Positions 1 through 5,314 of a DNA stretch of 20,459 nt are shown piece by piece (positions within the stretch are counted from its first letter, which is position 1; every line of letters starts with the position of its first letter). The position numbers and the translations under genes were made by a program. The stretch comes from a bacterium (GTDB lineage: Bacteria > Patescibacteriota > Patescibacteriia > Patescibacteriales > GWE2-39-37), in assembly GCA_021786695.1 (NCBI GenBank), contig JAJYMT010000058.1, positions 1 through 20,459 on the forward strand. The letters are read 5' to 3'. The notes below the pieces were generated by a model. The model was not told where the DNA came from and did no database searches. It was given only the letters and a program-made list of their open reading frames with translations.

Positions 1-27
1 AAAAGCCGGCCTCTGGGCCGACGGCGC
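1..27 (-). terminator. Possible intrinsic terminator after the P-loop kinase gene
   Basis: Read on the minus strand, a GC-rich hairpin (CGGCC, loop CAGA, GGCCG, extended by two GC pairs past a small bulge) is followed by a T run that reaches the window edge. It lies just downstream of the kinase stop. The T run is cut off by the edge, so its full length is unknown. Confidence 0.4.
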
Positions 28-48
28 TTGCGGGGAGAAAAATCGGAA

Positions 49-618
49 CTAGGTAATTGCGACGATTACCGCGCGAATTTTTTCGTAAAGCCGGCCGTAA
101 TCGATCGCGGCGAAATCGGTAGTGTCGATGTCGATAATTTCCCCTCCGATATCCAATTTTTCAAACTTGCCTTCGAGCAAGATTTTTTTAAATTCTTCAT
201 AATTCTGGCTGTCAACATGTCCGGGGTGGCGCTCGCCCGATTCGGCACGCCGCCTGAATCTTTCAAAAAGTATTTTTCCGTCGGTCCGGCATTGGATCTG
301 GATGGGCGCAAAATCATACTTTTTCTTCAAGTCGAGGAATTTCTCGCTCTCGAATTCCGGCTTGAAGTTGCTTTCGGCTATGAAGGAAGTATTCGCGGAT
401 AACAGTTGCTCGATAAAATAATACAGGATGCTATATGTCGCTCCGCCTAATTTTTTGGACCATTCCCGGTCGCTCCAGCCGAGATCATTGAAAAGCGACT
501 CTTTGATCGCGTCCTTGCTGATGAAAGGCAGACAAAATTCCTTGGCGATTTTCTTGCCTAAGGTCGTTTTGCCCGTACCGGGAGGGCCGGAAATTATGAT
601 CAGCAAAGTTTTTGGCAT
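49..618 (-). CDS. AAA-family P-loop kinase / ATP-binding protein (AAA_33-like)
   Basis: This 189-residue protein is a small soluble P-loop NTPase. Walker A is GPPGTGKT at residues 11-18, right after a hydrophobic first strand. SKDAIKE (34-40) sits where related small-molecule kinases bind substrate. FIAESNF (79-85) is the usual next strand, and a basic RFRRRAESGERHPGH stretch (120-134) resembles the lid region of zeta-toxin, chloramphenicol phosphotransferase and gluconate-kinase-like families. Length is normal for such one-domain kinases. The substrate cannot be told from sequence. The gene starts 8 bases after the heptamer GATGGGC on the minus strand, so its leader is very short and has no Shine-Dalgarno site. 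It is the last of four minus-strand accessory genes. A metabolite or nucleoside kinase is most likely. Confidence 0.8.
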   Translation of the reverse strand: MPKTLLIIISGPPGTGKTTLGKKIAKEFCLPFISKDAIKESLFNDLGWSDREWSKKLGGATYSILYYFIEQLLSANTSFIAESNFKPEFESEKFLDLKKKYDFAPIQIQCRTDGKILFERFRRRAESGERHPGHVDSQNYEEFKKILLEGKFEKLDIGGEIIDIDTTDFAAIDYGRLYEKIRAVIVAIT

Positions 619-625
619 AATATTT

Positions 626-690
626 GCCCATCATCCGAAGTGCAAAGCATTTGGGTGCAGCGTAGCGAAGCCGGATATGGGCTGTTGGGC
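626..690 (-). other. Candidate attC-like recombination site between the Nudix and kinase genes
   Basis: On the minus strand this 65-bp segment begins with GCCCAAC, a full match to the attC R'' core RYYYAAC. It ends with GATGGGC, one mismatch from the R' core GTTRRRY. Inside, ATCCG (676-672) pairs with CGGAT (637-633). An alternative fold pairs 626-637 with 672-682 around a single unpaired C at 632. The size and the imperfect nested pairing fit attC sites. It is not a terminator, since no T run follows. The call rests on pattern only; internal spacers are not canonical and no integrase is in view. Confidence 0.35.
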
Positions 691-701
691 GATGTAAAAT
701 T

Positions 702-1115
702 TTATTTTAATATGTTCTTTACAATAAGGTCAGGCAAAATTTTATTCTTGATAATTGGAGAAAGCCGAGGATGAGACAAGCCATCCCTGCCAATCCAATG
801 AAATTTGATTATTTCAGCAGATGGTTTAGGTTTGCCAATAATTTTACCTTGGTACAACTTTATAGAAACATCCTTCGTTGGGTCGCCAGCCGCTATATCA
901 ACATACTCTTTGATAAATACGAGACTTGTCTTATCCGTGTCTACATCGAGCTCTTCTTTGATTTCACGGACGAGACATTCTTTATCGTTCTCGCCATCAT
1001 CTACTTGACCACCGGGCATTATGAAGTCGGAGGTAAAGTTATTTTTTTCACACACTAAAAATTTTGTCTGATCGTCGTTAAGTAACAACAAACCAATTTT
1101 GTTGAAGTGAGCCAT
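702..1115 (-). CDS. Nudix hydrolase (MutT-like)
   Basis: This 137-residue Nudix-fold protein would hydrolyse a nucleoside diphosphate linked to another group, releasing phosphate or a nucleoside monophosphate. The Nudix box runs from G36 to V58: G36, five residues, E42, seven residues, then REIKEEL-D-V. The catalytic glutamates E51, E54 and E55 are present. The glycine normally near the end of the box is aspartate (D57), a tolerated variant. MPGGQVDDGE places it with MutT/ADP-ribose-type enzymes rather than the FPKG type encoded next door. Composition is AT-rich and unlike the core genes further right. No ribosome-binding site is visible. With the next gene it appears to form one two-gene unit bounded by matching heptamers. 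Substrate unknown; a house-cleaning role on damaged nucleotides is possible. Confidence 0.88.
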   Translation of the reverse strand: MAHFNKIGLLLLNDDQTKFLVCEKNNFTSDFIMPGGQVDDGENDKECLVREIKEELDVDTDKTSLVFIKEYVDIAAGDPTKDVSIKLYQGKIIGKPKPSAEIIKFHWIGRDGLSHPRLSPIIKNKILPDLIVKNILK

Positions 1116-1126
1116 AGGTTATAGCA

Positions 1127-1172
1127 AAAAATAAAATTTTATTTTGCAGAACGTTCCTCGATATCCGATGTT
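1127..1172 (-). other. Short degenerate repeat site between two Nudix genes
   Basis: The gap between the two Nudix genes holds GTTCTGC on the minus strand (1152-1146), the exact complement of the GCAGAAC heptamer at 1797-1791. It is preceded by a small imperfect palindrome (TCGGATATCGA). An AT palindrome (AATAAAATTTTATT and flanks) follows at 1127-1150. It could be a remnant attC-like site or simply a weak hairpin. No full opposite arm is present, so support is low. Confidence 0.22.
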
Positions 1173-1619
1173 TCAATTTTGTATATTGCGTGTCAGGCGA
1201 TTTAATGCCAGGATAATTTTTTTATTAAGTGAAAAAAATTGTTTATCGTCGTTAAGTACTAGATAGTTTTCAACATCGTCGATAAAAATCCATTGCGCGC
1301 CTCGAACATCATCTTCAATAGGTTGAAGTTTCTCTTTTTCAGTTTCAAAAAGGAACATGTGGATATTAAGTAATATTGGCTTTCCATCCGCTGCTCGTCG
1401 TTGATAAGTGCCAAGAGACCGAACAAGAAAAACATTTTTTATTCCAGTTTCTTCAAGAATCTCACGTTTAGCCGCCTCCAAAGGTTTTTCGTTGTCACCT
1501 ATTTTACCCTTTGGAAAACCCCAACCATCAATCCTCTTCATTTCGATGAGCGCAATACGATTTTTATTTCTCACCACACCACCAGCGCACTCGACTATTG
1601 TAAAATTTTTTTCTCCCAT
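1173..1619 (-). CDS. Nudix hydrolase (diadenosine tetraphosphatase-like, FPKG type)
   Basis: This 148-residue protein has a complete Nudix box, G38-x5-E44-x7-REILEETGI (52-60), preceded by GWGFPKG (32-38). The W-x-FPKG signature is typical of bis(5'-nucleosyl)-tetraphosphatase and related Nudix enzymes that split Ap4A-type dinucleotides; the subfamily is inferred. Strand, helix and length match the single-domain family. The gene is AT-rich, minus-strand, and starts 28 bases after a consensus GTTGGGC heptamer, with no Shine-Dalgarno site. It differs clearly from the neighbouring Nudix protein (FPKG against MPGG), so the pair is not a recent tandem duplication. Other pyrophosphohydrolase substrates remain possible. 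Confidence 0.9.
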   Translation of the reverse strand: MGEKNFTIVECAGGVVRNKNRIALIEMKRIDGWGFPKGKIGDNEKPLEAAKREILEETGIKNVFLVRSLGTYQRRAADGKPILLNIHMFLFETEKEKLQPIEDDVRGAQWIFIDDVENYLVLNDDKQFFSLNKKIILALNRLTRNIQN

Positions 1620-1647
1620 GTTTAAAATTTTATCCCAGCATTATTTC

Positions 1648-1797
1648 GCCCAACGTTTCCGAATATGAGAAGTTTTTGCCCGCTACCTTATAAAATATAA
1701 AAAGAAGAAAAGGGCAAAAATTTGGGTTGAGAAAAATTTGCTTTCCTTGAATTATATAATTGTGCAAATTTTTTGAATCTCATATTCGGTGTTCTGC
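1648..1797 (-). other. Candidate attC-like site between the cupin and Nudix genes
   Basis: On the minus strand the segment begins with GCAGAAC (1797-1791) and ends with GTTGGGC (1654-1648), a full match to the attC core GTTRRRY. Just inside lies a perfect 12-bp inverted repeat, CCGAATATGAGA, at 1659-1670 and 1778-1789. A second 9-bp inverted pair (TTTTTGCCC/GGGCAAAAA) sits within it at 1673-1681 and 1712-1720. The order outer core, inner arm, variable centre, inner arm, outer core is the attC plan. Arm and spacer lengths are atypical, and GCAGAAC departs from RYYYAAC at two positions. It could instead be an unrelated foldback element. Confidence 0.38.
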
Positions 1798-2223
1798 GAT
1801 GTTCCAAAACAGCATCCTTAATCAACAATTTTATGTTGTTCGGGTGACCATTTTGGAGCATTAACCAATACTAATGATAACTTATTTCCCTCTATCCAAT
1901 ATATCTCGCCTTTTTCAAAAAAATACAGGTCACCTTCACTAATTTCAAAATTTCCCTTCTCCGAATGTATAATGCCAAAGCCAGACAAGACATAATAAGT
2001 TTCTTCGCACGCCAGGTTGGTCACTCTTTTTTCTTCTGGATATCGACCATTAATCATGGCTTTGGCAAAACTAAATAGCTCACTTGGATAGGCATATTCC
2101 CAAACGGTACAATCCTTGGAGTTTTTTATTTCAGTTACACTCGATTTTTTTACTATCATATTTTGAGGAGATTTTTAAATTAGTGAATAAAGTTGTTGTT
2201 GCTGTTTTGGAATTTCGTAGAAC
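1791..2223. repeat. 24-bp imperfect inverted repeat pair flanking the cupin gene
   Basis: Bases 1791-1814 and 2200-2223 are inverted copies of each other with 21 of 24 positions matching; the last 13 bases of the left arm (TTCCAAAACAGCA) match perfectly. Together they bracket the cupin gene in a 433-bp unit. I see no direct target duplication outside the arms. The outer ends are GTTCT on the left arm and AGAAC on the right. Confidence 0.75.
1818..2159 (-). CDS. Small cupin-fold protein
   Basis: This 113-residue protein has the shape of a single-domain cupin: ETYYVLSGFGIIHSEKGNFEISEGDLYFFEKGEIYWIEGN (53-92, two beta motifs with the turn SEGD), followed by a conserved-looking tail APKWSPEQHKIV (101-112). 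Cupin motif 1 normally carries H-x-H and a glutamate, and motif 2 a histidine. Here the expected histidines are missing (CEETYY at 51-56 and GEIYWIEG at 84-91), so classical metal binding is doubtful. A sugar-nucleotide, sensing or non-catalytic role is as likely as enzyme activity. The gene is the most AT-rich in the window and is enclosed by a 24-bp inverted repeat pair, which suggests transfer as a unit. No Shine-Dalgarno site is visible. Confidence 0.75.
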   Translation of the reverse strand: MIVKKSSVTEIKNSKDCTVWEYAYPSELFSFAKAMINGRYPEEKRVTNLACEETYYVLSGFGIIHSEKGNFEISEGDLYFFEKGEIYWIEGNKLSLVLVNAPKWSPEQHKIVD

Positions 2224-2255
2224 TCACTATTATGCGAAATGGATTGATTTTTTGT

Positions 2256-2295
2256 TTGAAATAACTTAAAATTATATATAGATTGATTATATAAT
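2256..2295 (+). promoter_or_regulatory. Probable promoter of the glycosyltransferase-galU operon
   Basis: The AT-rich gap holds TTGAAA at 2256-2261 and TAGATT at 2279-2284 with a 17-base spacer. A perfect TATAAT at 2290-2295 has no good -35 partner. Either would give a short leader before the ATG at 2314. In such AT-rich DNA these matches are only suggestive. Confidence 0.4.
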
Positions 2296-2313
2296 ATTAG
2301 CTAAATTTTGTAA

Positions 2314-3537
2314 ATGACAGAAAAGAAAGTCGCGATCATCATCAGTCCTAATTGGCGGGACTATGGCAAGAAATATTTGGCGGAGTGCCTGGAAAGCATC
2401 CGCAAACAAGATTGGGCCGGCGAGTCCAAAGTTTTTTTGATTGATAATGAAACAACGGAAGAGAGTTTCCGGTTTTTACAAGATACGGCGGAGCGAATTT
2501 TGATTAACCCACCCCGACTTTACACACCCCGCCCCTCGCAAGAGGGGAATCCCCCTAACCCCCTTTATCAAGGGGGCTTTACAGTTGAAATCATTAGGGA
2601 AGAGAAGAACGAGGGATTTGCCAAGGCGAACAACGACGCGATGCGCTCGGCGCTTGAACAAGGGTTCGATTATTTGATTTTATTCAACATGGATACGATC
2701 GTCGCTCCTGATACAGTGAGCCAGATGGTGAAAGTCGCGGAACAAACGCATCCTTCGGCTGGCTCCCTTCGGCCCAGCTCAGGACGAGCAGGACAGGTCG
2801 GCGCGGTGCAGGCGCGGCTGATGCTGCACCCCGAAAAAGACAAAGTGAACAGCTTAGGCAACGCGACGCATTTTTTGGGTTTCGGCTATACGGCCGGCTA
2901 CAAAAAGCCAATTACCAATTACGAATTACTCCCGCCGAAGCGGGACCCCGCCAAGGCGGTGGCAATTTCCAATGACATTTTTTACCCGTCCGGGGCGGCG
3001 GTTTTGTTCAAGGCGAAGATGCTTGAAGAGATCGGTCTATTCAACGAGGAGTACTGGATGTACAATGAAGATCAGGAGATCGGCTGGCGCGCCTGGCTCG
3101 CGGGCTACAGCTGCGTGCTTGCGCCGGAAGCGGTTGTTTATCACAAGTTCGAATTTTCACGCAGCATCAAGCGGTTTTACTGGATGGACCGTAACCGCAT
3201 CTTGTCGATGCTGATCTGTTATCATTTTTTGACGATCTTACTGATCCTGCCGGCTTGGTTGGTTATGGAAATCGGTCTTTTGGCGTTTGCCATCAAGGGC
3301 GGCTGGTTTAAGGAAAAGATCCGGGTTTACGGCTATTTTATGAGGCCGGCAAACTGGCGGATAATCGGGTCGAGTAGACAAAAGGTGCAAAAATTGCGTA
3401 AAATAAAAGACAGGGAAGTCGCCAGGCGGCTTTCGGGTAAGATTTCATTCCAGGAGTTCGACGGAGCCGCACTGCGCCTGGCAAATCTTTTTTTTAATGC
3501 CTATTGGCTGATCGTAAAACAAATTATCTTTTGGTGA
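2314..3537 (+). CDS. Family 2 glycosyltransferase with repeat insertions and C-terminal membrane segment
   Basis: This 407-residue inverting glycosyltransferase (GT-A fold, GT2) probably adds sugars to a lipid-linked surface polysaccharide. Visible motifs are the nucleotide-binding strand ending in IDN (43-45), NEGFAKANND, NMDT (125-128) in place of the usual D-x-D, and YNEDQE (250-255), the acceptor/base region. Hydrophobic residues about 295-327 form one or two membrane helices. It is longer than relatives because of three stretches, about residues 65-89, 145-161 and 198-219, whose DNA is palindromic or low-complexity repeat sequence and whose peptides (such as NPPNPLYQGG and HPSAGSLRPSSGRAG) do not look like domain core. 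All keep the frame and none falls on a catalytic motif. It is the first gene of a plus-strand operon, 2 bases before the next glycosyltransferase. Whether the enzyme stays active is unproven. Confidence 0.88.
   Translation: MTEKKVAIIISPNWRDYGKKYLAECLESIRKQDWAGESKVFLIDNETTEESFRFLQDTAERILINPPRLYTPRPSQEGNPPNPLYQGGFTVEIIREEKNEGFAKANNDAMRSALEQGFDYLILFNMDTIVAPDTVSQMVKVAEQTHPSAGSLRPSSGRAGQVGAVQARLMLHPEKDKVNSLGNATHFLGFGYTAGYKKPITNYELLPPKRDPAKAVAISNDIFYPSGAAVLFKAKMLEEIGLFNEEYWMYNEDQEIGWRAWLAGYSCVLAPEAVVYHKFEFSRSIKRFYWMDRNRILSMLICYHFLTILLILPAWLVMEIGLLAFAIKGGWFKEKIRVYGYFMRPANWRIIGSSRQKVQKLRKIKDREVARRLSGKISFQEFDGAALRLANLFFNAYWLIVKQIIFW
2506..2580 (+). repeat. In-frame palindromic repeat insertion 1 in the glycosyltransferase gene
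   Basis: Two hairpins lie side by side: CCCCTC-GCAA-GAGGGG at 2532-2547 and CCCCCTT-TATC-AAGGGGG at 2559-2576. The encoded peptide is rich in proline and glycine and interrupts the sequence between the first strands of the GT-A fold. Its base pattern is unlike the flanking gene. Similar 'CCCCTTTATCAAGGGG' elements are known to me as dispersed repeats in many bacterial genomes; copy number here cannot be seen from one window. Confidence 0.7.
2748..2797 (+). repeat. In-frame repeat insertion 2 in the glycosyltransferase gene
   Basis: The stretch contains CTTCGG twice (in TCCTTCGGCT and CCCTTCGGCC) and AGCTCAGGACGAGCAGGACA, a word type common in dispersed repeats of metagenomic genomes. It encodes a Ser/Gly/Pro/Arg-rich segment (about residues 145-161) between the predicted NMDT strand and the conserved VGAVQARLM strand, where related glycosyltransferases have only a short loop. 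Confidence 0.6.
2905..2970 (+). repeat. In-frame repeat insertion 3 in the glycosyltransferase gene
   Basis: An AT-rich word (AATTACCAATTACGAATTA) is followed by two small GC hairpins, CCCGC-CGAA-GCGGG and CCGCC-AA-GGCGG. The encoded segment (about 198-219) separates GFGYTAGY from the FYPSGAA strand that are close together in relatives. The AT word resembles the low-complexity words at the ends of several other genes in this window. Confidence 0.55.
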
Positions 3538-3539
3538 GT

Positions 3540-4337
3540 ATGGATTTGAGCATCATTATCGTAAATTATAACAGCAAAGCCAAGGCGCTTAATTGCCTTG
3601 AATCAATCGGTCGGGCCGATCTGGCGGGGATCGATTACGAGGTAATCGTGGTTGATAACAATTCGCGGGACGGTATCTCCGAGGCGATAAAGAGCGGGTT
3701 TCCGAAGGCGAAGTTCATCCAGAGCGAACGTAACCGCGGCATGGGAGGAGGCAATAATCTGGGCGTGCGCGGCGCTGCCGGCGAATATCTATTGATCTTG
3801 AATCCGGACACCATGGTAAAGGAGGATTCGATCAAAACAATGCTCGAGGCAGAGAGGCAAGACCCGCAGATCGGGCTGCTCGGGCCGAAGCTGCTCTATC
3901 GGAACGGCCGGCTGCAATATTCCTGCTTACGGTTTCCGAAATTGCTTACGCCGATCTATCGCCGGACTTTTCTGGGTAAATTCGCCGAAAGGCACCTGGA
4001 TCAGTTCCTGATGAAGGATTATGATCACGAGACGCGGCGCCAGGTCGATTGGGTTCAGGGCTCATGCATGCTGATAAAAAGGTCATTGTTTACCGATCTG
4101 GCCGGATTCGACGAGCGATTTTTTATGTATTTTGAAGATACCGATCTCTGCCGCCGCATCCGTCAGGCCGGGTTCAAGGTAATGTACGATCCGAGGGCGA
4201 TAGTCATTCATGACCATGAGCGGGCCAGCGCCAGCGATAGTTGGTACATCGCTCCTTTCACCAACCGGCTGTCGCAGATCCATCTGGCCTCCTGGATCAA
4301 GTATTTCATCAAATGGAAGTTTCGCGCCAATCTCTAA
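3540..4337 (+). CDS. Family 2 glycosyltransferase (rhamnosyltransferase-like)
   Basis: This 265-residue GT2 enzyme transfers a sugar from a nucleotide sugar to a growing glycan at the cytoplasmic membrane. It begins with IIIVNYNS (5-12), then VVDNNSRDG (37-45), NRGMGGGNN (65-73), ILNPDT (86-91, the metal/nucleotide site), WVQGSCMLIKRS and FFMYFEDTDLCRR (with F198-E199-D200-T201-D202), followed by a conserved HDHERAS. This order is typical of the WbbL-like rhamnosyltransferase group, but the donor sugar cannot be fixed from sequence. I chose the ATG at 3540 over an upstream TTG at 3504: it starts the fold directly and lies 2 bases after the stop of the preceding gene, implying translational coupling. 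No membrane helix is obvious. Unlike its upstream neighbour it carries no repeat insertions. Confidence 0.9.
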   Translation: MDLSIIIVNYNSKAKALNCLESIGRADLAGIDYEVIVVDNNSRDGISEAIKSGFPKAKFIQSERNRGMGGGNNLGVRGAAGEYLLILNPDTMVKEDSIKTMLEAERQDPQIGLLGPKLLYRNGRLQYSCLRFPKLLTPIYRRTFLGKFAERHLDQFLMKDYDHETRRQVDWVQGSCMLIKRSLFTDLAGFDERFFMYFEDTDLCRRIRQAGFKVMYDPRAIVIHDHERASASDSWYIAPFTNRLSQIHLASWIKYFIKWKFRANL

Positions 4338-4358
4338 AACCATTAATTGAATAAATTT

Positions 4359-5255
4359 ATGCCAAAGACAACGCCAAACGGCAACAACGGCAAGAAGATC
4401 CGCAAAGCGATCCTGCCGGTCGCCGGTTTTGGCACCCGTTTTCTACCGGCCACCAAGGCCCAGCCCAAAGAGATGCTGCCGGTGGTGGATAAGCCGGCGA
4501 TACAATATCTGGTCGAGGAGGCGGTGGCGTCCGGTATCAAGGAAATCATCTTCATCACCGGCCGCGGTAAGCGGGCGATCGAGGATCATTTCGACGTTTC
4601 TTACGAGCTGGAAGATACCTTGGTGGAAAAAAATAAGCACGAGCTGTTGAAAGAGGTGCAGAGGATCTCCTCGCTCGCCAAATTTTCTTATGTCCGCCAG
4701 CCCAAGCCGTTAGGCGACGGCCACGCCTTACTCCAGGCGAAGCACCTGGTAGGCAGGGAACCGGTAGTGGTGATTTTCGGCGATTGTCTGTATGACAGTA
4801 AGGTGCCGACCGTCAAGCAGCTGATCGATACTTATGAAAAATACCACGCCAGCATCATCGGTCTGGCGAAAATCGAGCGGAAGGAAACTTCGAAGTTCGG
4901 CGTAATCGACGGAAAACAGATCGAACATAAAGTATATGGGATCAGCGATATCGTCGAGAAACCCGCGCCCGAGAAAGCGCCGTCGACCTTGGTGGCGGTC
5001 GGCAAATACATCATCACTCCCGAAGTATTCAATATCATCGAAAATATGCCGTTCGATAAATCCGGGGAAAAGCGCCTGGCAGACGCCTTCGCCATACTGC
5101 TCAAAAAGAAGTTGCCGATCTATGGCAGGGTGTTCGACGGCGAATGGCTCGATACCGGCGACAAGTTCAATTTCGTCAAGGCGACCATCAAACTGGGGCT
5201 CAAGCATCCGGAAATCGGCGAGAAGCTGAAAAGATTCATCAAAGAATTGAAATAA
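4359..5255 (+). CDS. galU: UTP-glucose-1-phosphate uridylyltransferase (GalU-like nucleotidyltransferase)
   Basis: This 298-residue enzyme makes UDP-glucose from UTP and glucose-1-phosphate, a donor for surface glycans. The nucleotide-binding signature LPVAGFGTRFLPATK with KEMLP follows at residues 19-41. The middle has the metal-site region IFGDCLYD, a variant of the usual GDD/DDL, then GKYIITPEVF and GEWLDTGDK, which holds sugar phosphate and metal. Length matches bacterial GalU. I chose ATG 4359 over a TTG at 4347; the first dozen residues form a charged extension. It is the third gene of the operon, 21 bases after the second glycosyltransferase, and ends before a strong terminator. A glucose-1-phosphate thymidylyltransferase is the main alternative, but KEMLPVVDKPAIQY favours GalU. 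Confidence 0.92.
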   Translation: MPKTTPNGNNGKKIRKAILPVAGFGTRFLPATKAQPKEMLPVVDKPAIQYLVEEAVASGIKEIIFITGRGKRAIEDHFDVSYELEDTLVEKNKHELLKEVQRISSLAKFSYVRQPKPLGDGHALLQAKHLVGREPVVVIFGDCLYDSKVPTVKQLIDTYEKYHASIIGLAKIERKETSKFGVIDGKQIEHKVYGISDIVEKPAPEKAPSTLVAVGKYIITPEVFNIIENMPFDKSGEKRLADAFAILLKKKLPIYGRVFDGEWLDTGDKFNFVKATIKLGLKHPEIGEKLKRFIKELK

Positions 5256-5264
5256 TCGAGCAGT

Positions 5265-5312
5265 AAAAAAACCGCTCCGCCCCGCATTTTGCGGGGCGGA
5301 GCGGTTTTTTTT
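5265..5312. terminator. Strong bidirectional intrinsic terminator between galU and the PEGA gene
   Basis: A perfect 15-bp GC-rich stem (5271-5285 with 5291-5305, loop ATTTT) is flanked by an A run on the left and a T run on the right. It therefore works on both strands. The two converging genes end at 5255 (plus) and 5315 (minus). Confidence 0.95.
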
Positions 5313-5314
5313 AC

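Noticed and set aside
2314..3537. Glycosyltransferase as a pseudogene because of the insertions
   Set aside because: The frame is intact and the IDN, NMDT and NEDQE motifs are all present, so a functional enzyme is at least as likely.
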